NCBI GenBank assembly: GCA_031178305.1 | Contig: JAPSJG010000044.1 | Location: 1 to 12,869, forward strand | DNA: 12,869 nt | Source: Sinorhizobium sp. | GTDB lineage: Bacteria; Pseudomonadota; Alphaproteobacteria; Rhizobiales; Rhizobiaceae | Direction of reading: 5' to 3' | Shown here: positions 4,942 through 12,405 of the stretch, in pieces | How the letters are laid out: each line of letters starts with the position of its first letter | How positions within the stretch are numbered: position 1 is the stretch's first letter | Notes under the pieces: generated by a model | Databases searched by the model: none | Told to the model about the DNA's origin: nothing | What the model saw: the letters and a program-made list of their open reading frames with translations, nothing else | Made by a program: the position numbers and the translations under genes

Positions 4942-6024
4942 ATGAGCGAACTGGAAACATTGGAACGAACCTTGCTGGCGGAAATCGATGCCGCCTCCGA
5001 CGAGGGGGCGATCGAGGCGGTGCGCCTCGGTGCGCTCGGCAAGAAGGGCTCGATCTCGGAACTCCTGAAGACGCTCGGTACAATGAGCCCCGAGGAGCGC
5101 CAGACGCGCGGTGCTCGCATCAATGCGCTGAAGAACACGGTGACTGAAGCGATCTCCGCCCGCAAGGCGGCGCTGAAGGACGCGGCCATTGCCGAGCGGC
5201 TGGCGCGCGAGAGAGTGGATATCAGCCTTCCGGTCCGCTCTTCGCCGGCCGAGCGCGGCCGCATCCACCCGATCAGCCAGATCGTCGACGAGATCACCGC
5301 GATTTTCGGCGATATGGGCTTCTCGATCGCCGAGGGGCCGGACATCGAGACGGATTATTATAACTTCACCGCGCTGAACTTTCCGGAAGGCCATCCGGCG
5401 CGCGAGATGCACGACACCTTCTTCTTCCAGCCGGACGAAAAGGGCGAGCGCAAGGTGCTGCGCACGCACACCTCGCCGGTGCAGGTGCGCACGATGGAGG
5501 CTCAGAAGCCGCCGATCCGCATCATCATTCCCGGCAAGACCTATCGCCAGGATTCGGACGCCACCCACTCGCCGATGTTCCACCAGGTCGAAGGGCTGGT
5601 GATCGACAGGACGGCGAATGTCGCCAATATGCGCTGGGTGCTCGAGGAGTTCTGCAAGGCCTTCTTCGAAGTGGATCAGGTGACGATGCGCTTCCGGCCG
5701 TCCTTCTTCCCCTTCACCGAGCCATCCTTCGAGGTCGACATCCAGTGCGACCGCTCCGGCCCGATCGTCAAGTTCGGCGAAGGCAAGGACTGGATGGAGA
5801 TCCTCGGCTGCGGCATGGTGCATCCGAACGTGCTGAAGGCCGGCGGCCTCGATCCTGACGAATACCAGGGCTTTGCCTGGGGCATGGGCCTCGACCGCAT
5901 CGCCATGCTGAAATACGGCATGCCGGACCTGCGCGACTTCTTCAACGCCGATGTCCGCTGGATGACCCATTACGGCTTCCGCCCGCTCGACATGCCGACG
6001 CTTTTCGGCGGCCTGTCGTCGTGA
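4942..6024 (+). CDS. pheS: Phenylalanyl-tRNA synthetase, alpha subunit
   Basis: PheS is the catalytic alpha subunit of the cytoplasmic (alpha-beta)2 PheRS, a class II synthetase that charges tRNA-Phe. The 360-residue protein has the N-terminal coiled coil (about 1-90), which contacts tRNA, then the class II core. Motif 2 includes YRQDSDATHSPMFHQ (201-215), the phenylalanine pocket region is FRPSFFPFTEPSFEVD (251-266), and motif 3 is GMGLDRIAML (314-323). All are intact and the length is normal. GAGGCAGGA lies just before the ATG. pheT follows after 37 bp, so the two form one unit. No convincing own promoter was found between the rplT terminator and pheS, which leaves read-through control at 4790-4860 as an attractive possibility. 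Confidence 0.98.
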   Translation: MSELETLERTLLAEIDAASDEGAIEAVRLGALGKKGSISELLKTLGTMSPEERQTRGARINALKNTVTEAISARKAALKDAAIAERLARERVDISLPVRSSPAERGRIHPISQIVDEITAIFGDMGFSIAEGPDIETDYYNFTALNFPEGHPAREMHDTFFFQPDEKGERKVLRTHTSPVQVRTMEAQKPPIRIIIPGKTYRQDSDATHSPMFHQVEGLVIDRTANVANMRWVLEEFCKAFFEVDQVTMRFRPSFFPFTEPSFEVDIQCDRSGPIVKFGEGKDWMEILGCGMVHPNVLKAGGLDPDEYQGFAWGMGLDRIAMLKYGMPDLRDFFNADVRWMTHYGFRPLDMPTLFGGLSS

Positions 6025-6061
6025 CCGCCCGAGCAAGTATTTTGAGGACACAGGTGTAATC

Positions 6062-8488
6062 ATGAAGTTCACGCTTTCCTGGCTGAAGGACCATCTGGAA
6101 ACCGACGCCTCGCTCGAGGAAATCTGCGCCCGCCTGACGATGATCGGGCTGGAAGTCGAGGATGTCGACGACAAGGCTGCCTTCAAGCCATTCGTCATCG
6201 CCAAGGTCGTCTTCGCCGAGCCGCACCCGAACGCCGACAAGCTGAAGGTGCTGAGTGTCGATACGGGCTCCGGCGAGCCGGTGCAGGTCGTCTGCGGCGC
6301 CCCGAACGCCCGCAAGGGCCTCGTCGGCGCCTTCGCCGCCCCTGGCACCTATGTGCCCGGCATCGGCGTGACGCTTTCAGTCGGCAATATTCGCGGCGTC
6401 GAAAGCCGTGGCATGATGTGCTCGGAAAAGGAGCTTGAAATCTCCGACGATCACACCGGCATCATCGATCTGCCCGAGGATGCGCCGGTCGGTACGAGCT
6501 ATGCCGCCTATGCCGGCCTCGACGATCCGGTCATCGAAATCAACCTGACGCCGAACCGGCCGGATTGCACTAGTATTCACGGCATCGCCCGCGACCTCGC
6601 CGCCTCCGGGCTCGGCACCCTGAAGACCAGGCCGGCGCCGTCCTTCCCGGTCGAAGGCGAAACGCCGGTGAAGGTCCGGCTCGATCTTGGCGAGGACAGG
6701 CATCTTTGCCCCGGCTTCGCGCTCCGCCTCGTGCGCGGCGTCAGCAACGGCCCCAGCCCGGCCTGGATGCGCCAAAGACTGACCGCGATCGGGCTGAGGC
6801 CGATCAACGCGCTCGTCGATATCACCAACTACTTGACCTTCGACCAGGGCCGTCCGCTGCACGTCTTCGACGCGGCCAAGGTCACCGGCAACCTGACGGT
6901 CCGACGGGCGAAGGAAGGGGAGAAGGTGCTTGCGCTCGATACCCGCGAATATACGCTCTCGCCGGCCAATGTGGTGATCGCCGGCGAGGACGGTGTTGAA
7001 TCGATCGGCGGCATCATGGGTGGCGAACATTCCGGCTGCGACGAAAACACCACCGACGTGCTGATCGAAGCGGCGCTCTGGGATCCGATGAATATCGCCA
7101 AGACCGGCCGTACGCTCAACATCATTACCGATGCGCGCTATCGCTTCGAGCGCGGCGTCGATCCGGAATACATGGTTCCGGGCATCGAACGGGCAACTGA
7201 ACTGGTGCTGGAGCTCTGCGGCGGCACCGCGGCGAAGCTGGATGTCGCCGGTTATGAGGGCCACAAGCCCAAGGTCGTCGATTTTCCGGTCTCGGAAGTG
7301 AAGCGCCTGACAGGTCTCGAAATTTCTTTCGAGGAGAGCGTCTCGATCCTGAAAAAGCTCGGTTTCGGCGTCGAGGGCTCGCGCGAGCGCCTCAGCATCG
7401 CGGTGCCCTCCTGGCGGCCGGACATTGACGGCAAGGCGGACCTCGTCGAGGAAGTCATGCGCATCCATGGCGTCGACAACATCGTCGCCGAGCCGCTTGC
7501 GAGCCACAACGCTGTCAATGGCAAGATGTTGACGACGCTGCAAATCCGCACCCGGCAGGCCAAGCGCGCGCTCGCAAGCCGCGGCATGCTCGAGGCCGTC
7601 ACCTGGTCATTCATCGCGGAAGAGCAGGCGAAGCTCTTCGGCGGCGGCCAGCCGGCGCTGAAGCTCGCCAACCCGATTGCCGCCGACATGTCCGACATGC
7701 GGCCCTCGCTGCTGCCGGGGTTGCTCACCGCGGCGCAGCGCAATGCCGACAAGGGCTTTGGCGATGTCGCGATCTTTGAGGTCTCCGGCACCTATGAGGG
7801 CGATACGCCCGAGACCCAGCGCCGCGTCGCCGGCGGCATCCGCCGCGGCACCGCATCGCTGAACGGCGCCGGCCGGCTCTGGTCGAATGCGGCGAAAGGC
7901 GGCGGCAAGCCGGTCGACGTCTTCGATGCGAAGGCGGACGCCATCGCCGTGCTCGAGGCCTGCGGCGTGCCGACGCCCAATGTCCAGTTCGAAGCCGGCG
8001 GTCCGGCCTGGTATCATCCCGGCCGCTCCGGCACGATCAAGCTCGGGCCCAAGACCGTGCTCGGCGCCTTCGGCGAATTCCATCCGAAGACGCTCGACGC
8101 CCTCGATGTCTCAGGTCCGCTCTGCGGTTTCGAGATTTTTATCGATGCCATGCCGGAGCCGAAGAAAAGGGCGACGCGCACGAAGCCGGCACTGGAGCTT
8201 TCGCCCTTCCAGGCGGTGAAGCGCGACTTCGCCTTCGTCGTCGACAGGGAGGTGGAAGCGGCCGTGATCGTCCGCGCCGCATCCGGCGCCGACCGCAAGC
8301 TGGTGACAGCTGTCAACGTCTTCGACGTCTTCGAAGGAGCATCCGTCGGCGAGGGCAAGAAGTCGGTGGCGATCGAAGTGACGATCCAGCCGGTCGAACG
8401 CACGCTGACCGACGAGGATTTCGAGGCGCTAACCTCCCGCATCGTCGCCAACGTTGCAAAGAGCACAGGCGGCGTGCTGCGGGCGTGA
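6062..8488 (+). CDS. pheT: Phenylalanyl-tRNA synthetase, beta subunit
   Basis: PheT is the large partner of PheS; it holds the editing site for mischarged Tyr-tRNA-Phe and binds the anticodon. The 808-residue protein is full length. Domains in order are: a small N-terminal region; an EMAP-like tRNA-binding OB fold (about 40-150, with PHPNADKLKV); the B3/B4 editing region (about 200-380, introduced by NLTPNRPDC at 161-169, with YRFERGVDPEY near its end); B5 (about 400-470); the catalytic-like B6/B7 domain (about 480-690); and the ferredoxin-fold anticodon-binding domain at the C-terminus (about 714-806). AGGTG lies five bases before the ATG. The gene converges on the NTF2-like gene, with a C-rich palindrome between them. 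Long open frames on the opposite strand are coding shadows. Confidence 0.98.
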   Translation: MKFTLSWLKDHLETDASLEEICARLTMIGLEVEDVDDKAAFKPFVIAKVVFAEPHPNADKLKVLSVDTGSGEPVQVVCGAPNARKGLVGAFAAPGTYVPGIGVTLSVGNIRGVESRGMMCSEKELEISDDHTGIIDLPEDAPVGTSYAAYAGLDDPVIEINLTPNRPDCTSIHGIARDLAASGLGTLKTRPAPSFPVEGETPVKVRLDLGEDRHLCPGFALRLVRGVSNGPSPAWMRQRLTAIGLRPINALVDITNYLTFDQGRPLHVFDAAKVTGNLTVRRAKEGEKVLALDTREYTLSPANVVIAGEDGVESIGGIMGGEHSGCDENTTDVLIEAALWDPMNIAKTGRTLNIITDARYRFERGVDPEYMVPGIERATELVLELCGGTAAKLDVAGYEGHKPKVVDFPVSEVKRLTGLEISFEESVSILKKLGFGVEGSRERLSIAVPSWRPDIDGKADLVEEVMRIHGVDNIVAEPLASHNAVNGKMLTTLQIRTRQAKRALASRGMLEAVTWSFIAEEQAKLFGGGQPALKLANPIAADMSDMRPSLLPGLLTAAQRNADKGFGDVAIFEVSGTYEGDTPETQRRVAGGIRRGTASLNGAGRLWSNAAKGGGKPVDVFDAKADAIAVLEACGVPTPNVQFEAGGPAWYHPGRSGTIKLGPKTVLGAFGEFHPKTLDALDVSGPLCGFEIFIDAMPEPKKRATRTKPALELSPFQAVKRDFAFVVDREVEAAVIVRAASGADRKLVTAVNVFDVFEGASVGEGKKSVAIEVTIQPVERTLTDEDFEALTSRIVANVAKSTGGVLRA

Positions 8489-8530
8489 ATTGACGAGGTC
8501 GTTGGCGTCTCCGGCGGCGCGTCGAGAAAG

Positions 8531-8578
8531 CCCCTCCCCAACCCCTCCCTCCCCCTTGTGGGAAGGGTTGGGGAGGGG
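8531..8578. repeat. C-rich palindromic repeat, copy 1 (pheT/NTF2-like convergent gap)
   Basis: A perfect 14-bp inverted repeat joins CCCCTCCCCAACCC (8531-8544) to GGGTTGGGGAGGGG (8565-8578) around a 20-base loop. It shares CCCTTGTGGG (8553-8562) with the copies near 10030 and 10160. No real T run follows on the plus strand. On the minus strand CTTTCTC follows, so it might be a weak terminator for the NTF2-like gene. Both strands carry runs of G that fit a G-quadruplex motif. Confidence 0.7.
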
Positions 8579-8629
8579 TAGCCACCAGGATGTCTGGCGT
8601 TCGCTGCTGTAAAACCTTACCTGCTTAAA

Positions 8630-8989
8630 TCACGTATGCCGATGCCAGACCTTATTCACGATCAGCCACCGGCCATCGACCTTCAACAAGGACAGATAGT
8701 CCGTGTAGCGTGAACCTGCGAATTCATCGACCACTTTCACGCTCGCCGCGTCGCCGGTAACCTGGATCATCTCCACCTCCATGAACGGCTGTGTGTCCGG
8801 CGGCGCCGGCCCCTCCTTCACGACGGCGGCGATGAAGGCGTCGCGCGTCAGCCATTCGATGGAATCTTCTAAATTGCCGACGATCGAGGCGTTCGGGTGA
8901 AAGGCCTTGCGCAACGCCCCCTCATTGGCGAAGGCCATGCCGTCGACATAGAGGTGGACAACCGCGCGGATGGCCTGCTCTTCGGACAT
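8630..8989 (-). CDS. NTF2-like / putative lumazine-binding family small protein
   Basis: The protein of 119 residues starts at 8989, chosen because GGAGGGA lies seven bases upstream and MSEEQAIRAVVHLYVDGM is the usual family opening; an in-frame ATG at 9031 would add 14 unlikely residues. The pattern of an opening helix, KAFHPNASIVG, a central strand region (MEVEMIQVTGDAASVKVVDEFAG) and the ending YTDYLSLLKVDGRWLIVNKVWH fits the NTF2 cone fold of the putative lumazine-binding group (PF12893, family named from memory). Members bind small ligands or are uncharacterised; no catalytic residues can be assigned. It appears to be a single gene, divergent from the M15-like gene and convergent with pheT. 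Confidence 0.83.
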   Translation of the reverse strand: MSEEQAIRAVVHLYVDGMAFANEGALRKAFHPNASIVGNLEDSIEWLTRDAFIAAVVKEGPAPPDTQPFMEVEMIQVTGDAASVKVVDEFAGSRYTDYLSLLKVDGRWLIVNKVWHRHT

Positions 8990-9075
8990 TCCTGATCCCT
9001 CCATTTCCTGCGGGAGAGCGTGAAAGTCCACACCTCTCCACGAAGCGGACGCATGTTCGACGCTCTATAGTTAGG

Positions 9076-9098
9076 GTATTGCAATCGAATTGCGATAC
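9076..9098. promoter_or_regulatory. Imperfect palindrome, possible operator upstream of the NTF2-like gene
   Basis: GTATTGCAA (9076-9084) and TTGCGATAC (9090-9098) are inverted with one mismatch around TCGAA. It lies 87-109 bp upstream of the minus-strand gene start at 8989 and beside a TATAG word, a position that would suit a repressor. No known operator is recognised. Confidence 0.3.
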
Positions 9099-9106
9099 TC
9101 GTCGCC

Positions 9107-9200
9107 TCGAGCATTTGCAGTCAGGTGGAATCAGCTGACCGTACAAAGATGTGGCAAAAACAGAGGGATAGTGCGTACGCATGTGAGCGCAGCCCGCTCT
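9107..9200. repeat. Dispersed intergenic repeat, copy B
   Basis: Second copy of the element at 1113-1218, in the same orientation. The perfect core AGTCAGGTGGAATCA is at 9119-9133; here the small palindrome is complete (TCAG...CTGA with a G inserted). Similarity continues through the GTGAGCGCA and CCCGC words near 9183-9196. Confidence 0.6.
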
Positions 9201-9386
9201 AAAAGCGCCTCGTGCGAGCGTCAGGGAAGCTCTCTTCCGGGGACCTTTGACGCGAATTGCGCAGGAAACGGGTGGTCGAACTGCCGGCCGCATGATTGAC
9301 CGAGAGGAGCGGCGTTCACCCGCGGTCGCGGTCGCGCGAATGAAGCCGAGCCCATCCCGCTCCAGCAACGACATGAGGGAGGAAAG

Positions 9387-10016
9387 ATGAAAAGACCCGG
9401 ATCGATGAAATCACTGGAGGATCTCGGCCGCGTCCGTCTGTCCGAAAACTTCTTCCTGCGTGATTTCCTTCATTCGGAGATTGCCGAATTCTATGGGATT
9501 GCCAACATCCCGGACGATCCGGAGCTCGCCATCGAAGCGGGTCGCAGACTCTGCGAGGGACTGCTGGAGCCGCTGCAGGCGACCTTCGGCCGGCTACATA
9601 TCCGCTCCGCTTACCGCAACCGCGCCGTCAACGCCTTCGGCAATGCCAACAGGCTCAACTGCTCCACCAACGCCGCAACCGCCGCCGACCATATCTGGGA
9701 TATGCGCGACGCGGACGGCTCAATCGGCGCGACGGCCTGCATCGTCATTCCCTGGGTCTGGGATCGGGAGCGCCAGGCAGGCGGCTGGCAAAGCCTTGCC
9801 TGGTGGATTCACGATCATCTGCCCTATGCCTCGCTCTGCTTCTTCCCGAAGCTCTGGGCTTTCAATATCCAATGGCACGAGAGGCCGCGTCGAACGATCC
9901 GCAGCTATGCTGAACCGCGCGGCCTGTTGACGAAGCCGGGCATGGCCAATCACGAGGGCAGCCATGCGGATTTTTATCCGGGGTTCCCGGAACTGGCTTT
10001 GGCGGTGAGGTTGTGA
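9387..10016 (+). CDS. Conserved hypothetical protein, M15-peptidase-like
   Basis: The 209-residue protein has no signal peptide or membrane segment. The start is backed by AGGGAGG five bases upstream. The N-terminal half (LSENFFLRDFLHSEIAEFYG, then a helix ending LLEPLQATFG and HIRSAYRNRAVN) reads like bacterial peptidase M15 domains, where a loop SxHxxGxAxD supplies two zinc ligands. Here the corresponding stretch is CSTNAATAADHIWDM (92-106), so the first ligand may be Asn95 rather than His while Asp101 remains. Other histidines are 102, 142, 144 and 164 (QWHERP). I recall similar uncharacterised rhizobial proteins sharing HIWD and QWHERP. It could be a divergent peptidoglycan peptidase, an inactive relative or something unrelated; function unknown. 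Confidence 0.62.
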   Translation: MKRPGSMKSLEDLGRVRLSENFFLRDFLHSEIAEFYGIANIPDDPELAIEAGRRLCEGLLEPLQATFGRLHIRSAYRNRAVNAFGNANRLNCSTNAATAADHIWDMRDADGSIGATACIVIPWVWDRERQAGGWQSLAWWIHDHLPYASLCFFPKLWAFNIQWHERPRRTIRSYAEPRGLLTKPGMANHEGSHADFYPGFPELALAVRL

Positions 10017-10025
10017 CGCGTTTTA

Positions 10026-10048
10026 CCCCCTCCCCACAAGGGGAGGGT
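10026..10048. repeat. C-rich palindromic repeat, copy 2
   Basis: CCCTCCCC (10028-10035) pairs with GGGGAGGG (10040-10047) around ACAA, 10 bases after the M15-like stop. The 16 bases at 10027-10042 recur exactly inverted at 10156-10171. It may act as a transcription or mRNA 3'-end hairpin; no T run follows. Confidence 0.6.
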
Positions 10049-10135
10049 TGGCACTTGCCGCTCGCCAGATGCCATCCGCAAACATCCGATCTCGCGGTAC
10101 TTTTGAGAAATGAAAGACGGCGGGGCGGCAATAAG

Positions 10136-10171
10136 CCCCTCCCCCCCTTGTGGTACCCTTGTGGGGAGGGG
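10136..10171. repeat. C-rich palindromic repeat, copy 3, with an internal direct repeat
   Basis: CCCCTCCCC (10136-10144) pairs with GGGGAGGGG (10163-10171). Inside lies a tandem of CCCTTGTGG (10145-10153 and 10156-10164) separated by TA. It sits 24 bases beyond the stop of the aldo/keto reductase gene. Confidence 0.6.
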
Positions 10172-10195
10172 TCTTCTCGCCCGCGTGCGCTTCCG

Positions 10196-11146
10196 CTAAC
10201 CACTCACGTTGTCCAATCTGCCGATCGCCTCGCCCGAGAGCACGAGTTCGGCTGATCTGATCAGGCTCGCAAGTTGCTCGAGGTTCGTGGCGCTGGCGAT
10301 CGGCGCGGTCACGCCCTCACGGGCCATGATCCAGGCAAGCGCGATTTCGGCCTGTTTCGCACCGGACTCCTCGGCGATCTCGTCCAGGACGCCGAGGATG
10401 CGCATGCCCCGGCCGTCCAGATACTTCTCGACCCCGCCGCCGCGGGCGGAACCTTCGAGATCCTTGTGCGAGCGGTACTTTCCGGAAAGAAAGCCTCGCG
10501 CGAGACCGAAATAACTGATGACGCCGATGTCTTCGCCGATGCAGAGATCGCGCAAGTTGCCTTCGAAGGATGCGCGATCGTAGAGATTGTATTCGGGCTG
10601 AAGCGTTGAGTAGCGCGGCAGGCCCTTGGCAGCTGAAACGTCAAGCGCCTCGCGCAATTGCGTGGCATCGAGGTTCGAGGCGCCGGCGGCGCGGATCTTG
10701 CCCTGGGCAAGCAGTGTGTCGTAGGCGGCAAGCGTTTCCTCGCAGGGCGTGTCCGGATCCGGCCAGTGCGACAGGTAAATATCGATATAGTCGGTCTGCA
10801 GGCGCGAAAGCGAATCCTCCACGGCCTGCATGATCCACCGGCGCGAAAGTCCCTTGCGCCCTTGGCCGAGTTCCGAGCCGACCTTGGTGATGATAATCGC
10901 GCTGTCGCGCGATCGTCCGGATCGCTTCAGCCATTTGCCGATGATCGTCTCGGATTCGCCGCCTCTGTTGCCGGGTACCCAGGTAGAATAGGCGTCGGCC
11001 GTGTCGACGGTGTTGAAGCCCGCATCGAAAAAGGCGTCGAGCAGCGTGAAGGATGTTTTCTCATCCGCCGTCCAGCCGAAGACATTGCCGCCGAAGACGA
11101 GCGGGGCGATAGAAAGGCCGGTGCGGCCAAGTCTGCGCATTTCCAT
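10196..11146 (-). CDS. Aldo/keto reductase
   Basis: This is an NAD(P)H-dependent oxidoreductase of the AKR (TIM-barrel) superfamily. I chose the ATG at 11146 (316 aa; GGAG seven bases upstream) because MEMRRLGRTGLSIAPLVFGG is the usual opening; the frame stays open to an ATG at 11344 but those 66 residues are junk-like. The catalytic tetrad is visible: Asp48 and Tyr53 (DTADAY), Lys88 (TKVG) and His127 (LSHWPDPD). The cofactor-binding end shows IASATNLEQL. The subtype resembles YajO/Tas-like reductases of broad substrate range, so no substrate is given. A candidate promoter on the minus strand is GGTGTC (11223-11228), 17 bases, CTATGT (11200-11205). The gene is divergent from the Gfo/Idh/MocA oxidoreductase gene, a pairing seen in sugar or polyol metabolism; shared regulation is an inference. 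Confidence 0.93.
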   Translation of the reverse strand: MEMRRLGRTGLSIAPLVFGGNVFGWTADEKTSFTLLDAFFDAGFNTVDTADAYSTWVPGNRGGESETIIGKWLKRSGRSRDSAIIITKVGSELGQGRKGLSRRWIMQAVEDSLSRLQTDYIDIYLSHWPDPDTPCEETLAAYDTLLAQGKIRAAGASNLDATQLREALDVSAAKGLPRYSTLQPEYNLYDRASFEGNLRDLCIGEDIGVISYFGLARGFLSGKYRSHKDLEGSARGGGVEKYLDGRGMRILGVLDEIAEESGAKQAEIALAWIMAREGVTAPIASATNLEQLASLIRSAELVLSGEAIGRLDNVSG

Positions 11147-11199
11147 GGTCTCGCTCCACGTGAGGAAAGAAGCGTTGCGATCGGGAGGTTGCCGGAAAA

Positions 11200-11228
11200 A
11201 CATAGGCCGGTCCCGGAAGAATGACACC
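11200..11228 (-). promoter_or_regulatory. Candidate promoter of the aldo/keto reductase gene
   Basis: On the minus strand GGTGTC (11223-11228) precedes CTATGT (11200-11205) by 17 bases. The -10 differs by one base from the rhizobial CTATAT; the -35 is poor. It lies 54 bp upstream of the chosen start. Confidence 0.3.
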
Positions 11229-11306
11229 CGGCCGGTCGCTGTTTTATCGCCCGCTTCCCGCTTGCGACGCATGGACCTCGGCGATAGTCTCGGCGCGATC
11301 CCATCA

Positions 11307-11341
11307 AAAGAGGCGGGGGGAACCGCATAGCGGCCCTCTTT
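11307..11341 (+). promoter_or_regulatory. Nested hairpin in the leader of the Gfo/Idh/MocA gene
   Basis: AAAGAGG (11307-11313) pairs with CCTCTTT (11335-11341), enclosing CCGC-ATA-GCGG (11323-11333). It ends 12 bases before the SD of the gene, so it could modulate translation or be chance in GC-rich DNA. Confidence 0.25.
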
Positions 11342-11367
11342 CATCCGCCCGAGAAGGAGTCTGCCCC

Positions 11368-12354
11368 ATGCTGCGCTTTGGAATCCTGTCGACGGCGAAG
11401 ATCGGCCGCGAACTCGTAGTGCCTGCCATTCAGGACGCGGAAAACTGCGTCGTCACGGCAATCGCCAGTCGCGATCTCGCCAAGGGGAGGGCCATGGCCG
11501 ACCGCTTCTCGGTGCCGCACGCCTTTGGCTCCTATGAGGAGATGCTCGCCTCCGATACCATCGACGCCGTCTATATTCCGCTGCCGACCTCGCAGCACGT
11601 GGAGTGGGCGATCAAAGCCGCCGATGCCGGCAAGCATGTGCTTTGCGAGAAGCCGCTGGCCCTGAGGGCGGAGGAAATCGATGCGGTAATCGCCGCGCGC
11701 AACCGTAACGGGGTGCTGATTTCGGAAGCCTATATGGTGACCTACAGCCCCGTTTGGCGGAAGGTGCGCTCCCTCATCGCCGAGGGTGCGATCGGCAGGC
11801 TCAGGCACGTTCAAGGAGCCTTCACCTACTATAATCGCGACCCCGGCAACATGCGCAACATCCCGGCGCTCGGCGGCGGCGGCTTGCCGGACATCGGCGT
11901 CTATCCGGCAATCACCACCCGTTTTTCGACCGGCAAGGAGCCTCTGCGCGTCCAGGCCAATACGGAGCGGGATCCGGATTTCGGCACCGATATTTATTCG
12001 AGCGTGCGCGCCGACTTCGGCGATTTCGAGCTGAGCTTCTACATCTCGACGCAGCTCGCCGCCCGCCAGGTCATGGTCTTCCACGGAGACAAGGGCTATA
12101 TCGAGGTGAAATCGCCCTTCAATGCCGATCGCTACGGTCGCGAGGAGGTGGAACTCACCAATCAAAACCACGGCCAATCCCAGCTTTTCCGCTTCCAGGA
12201 TGCGCGCCAGTACAGGCTCGAGGCGGAAGCCTTCGCGCGGGCGGCCAGGGGCGAGCCGGAGGAGGTGGTGACGCTTGAAAGCTCGCGCCTCAACCAGAGG
12301 TTCATCGACGCGATCTATCGCGCCAGCGAGAAGGACGGCTGGGAATCGGTCTGA
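11368..12354 (+). CDS. Gfo/Idh/MocA family NAD(P)-dependent oxidoreductase
   Basis: The family oxidises or reduces sugars, inositols and related polyols. The ATG at 11368 (328 aa) is chosen because AAGGAG lies eight bases upstream and MLRFGILSTAKIG begins the Rossmann fold; an open extension to 11221 lacks family similarity and overlaps the reductase leader. Features: nucleotide-binding GILSTAKIG (5-13), a basic-ended second strand with ASRD (33-36), the signature lysine in CEKPLAL (Lys95), then the C-terminal alpha/beta domain with GGGGLPDIGVYPA (169-181). In many members an acidic or histidine residue follows DxGxH; here the position is Tyr179, as in glucose-fructose-oxidoreductase-like members. 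There is no signal peptide, so it is cytoplasmic. The substrate is unknown. Confidence 0.93.
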   Translation: MLRFGILSTAKIGRELVVPAIQDAENCVVTAIASRDLAKGRAMADRFSVPHAFGSYEEMLASDTIDAVYIPLPTSQHVEWAIKAADAGKHVLCEKPLALRAEEIDAVIAARNRNGVLISEAYMVTYSPVWRKVRSLIAEGAIGRLRHVQGAFTYYNRDPGNMRNIPALGGGGLPDIGVYPAITTRFSTGKEPLRVQANTERDPDFGTDIYSSVRADFGDFELSFYISTQLAARQVMVFHGDKGYIEVKSPFNADRYGREEVELTNQNHGQSQLFRFQDARQYRLEAEAFARAARGEPEEVVTLESSRLNQRFIDAIYRASEKDGWESV

Positions 12355-12369
12355 GGCGGTTGGCGACAC

Positions 12370-12389
12370 TGCCCGCCATGGGGCGGGCA
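12370..12389. terminator. GC-rich hairpin in the convergent gap, possible bidirectional terminator
   Basis: TGCCCGCC (12370-12377) pairs perfectly with GGCGGGCA (12382-12389) around ATGG. It lies 15 bp after the oxidoreductase stop and 16 bp from the stop of the opposite gene. There is no T run on either side, so intrinsic termination would be weak. Confidence 0.4.
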
Positions 12390-12405
12390 ATCACCTCTCA
12401 AGTGA

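Larger units (their letters stand above)
8990..9386. other. Divergent intergenic region with repeats, no gene seen
   Basis: These 397 bases separate two divergent genes. They hold an imperfect palindrome (9076-9098), repeat copy B (9107-9200), and about 185 bases (9201-9386) in which I see no RNA gene, no coding sequence with rhizobial-type composition and no clear promoter. A purine-rich SD for the M15-like gene is at 9376-9382. Confidence 0.5.

Noticed and set aside
4882..6348. Long minus-strand open frame (488 codons) opposite pheS and the start of pheT
   Set aside because: It is antisense to two unmistakable genes. Its composition (His, Arg, Ala rich) is the typical shadow of high-GC codon bias, and it resembles no known protein.
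6377..7543. Long minus-strand open frame (388 codons) opposite pheT
   Set aside because: Coding shadow of pheT, with no plausible start signal or family similarity.
11147..11344. N-terminal extension of the aldo/keto reductase to an ATG at 11344
   Set aside because: The 66 extra residues lack similarity to the family and cross the divergent promoter region; the ATG at 11146 has an SD and the family N-terminus.
11221..11367. N-terminal extension of the Gfo/Idh/MocA protein
   Set aside because: It precedes the Rossmann-fold start and a strong SD, so it is leader sequence.
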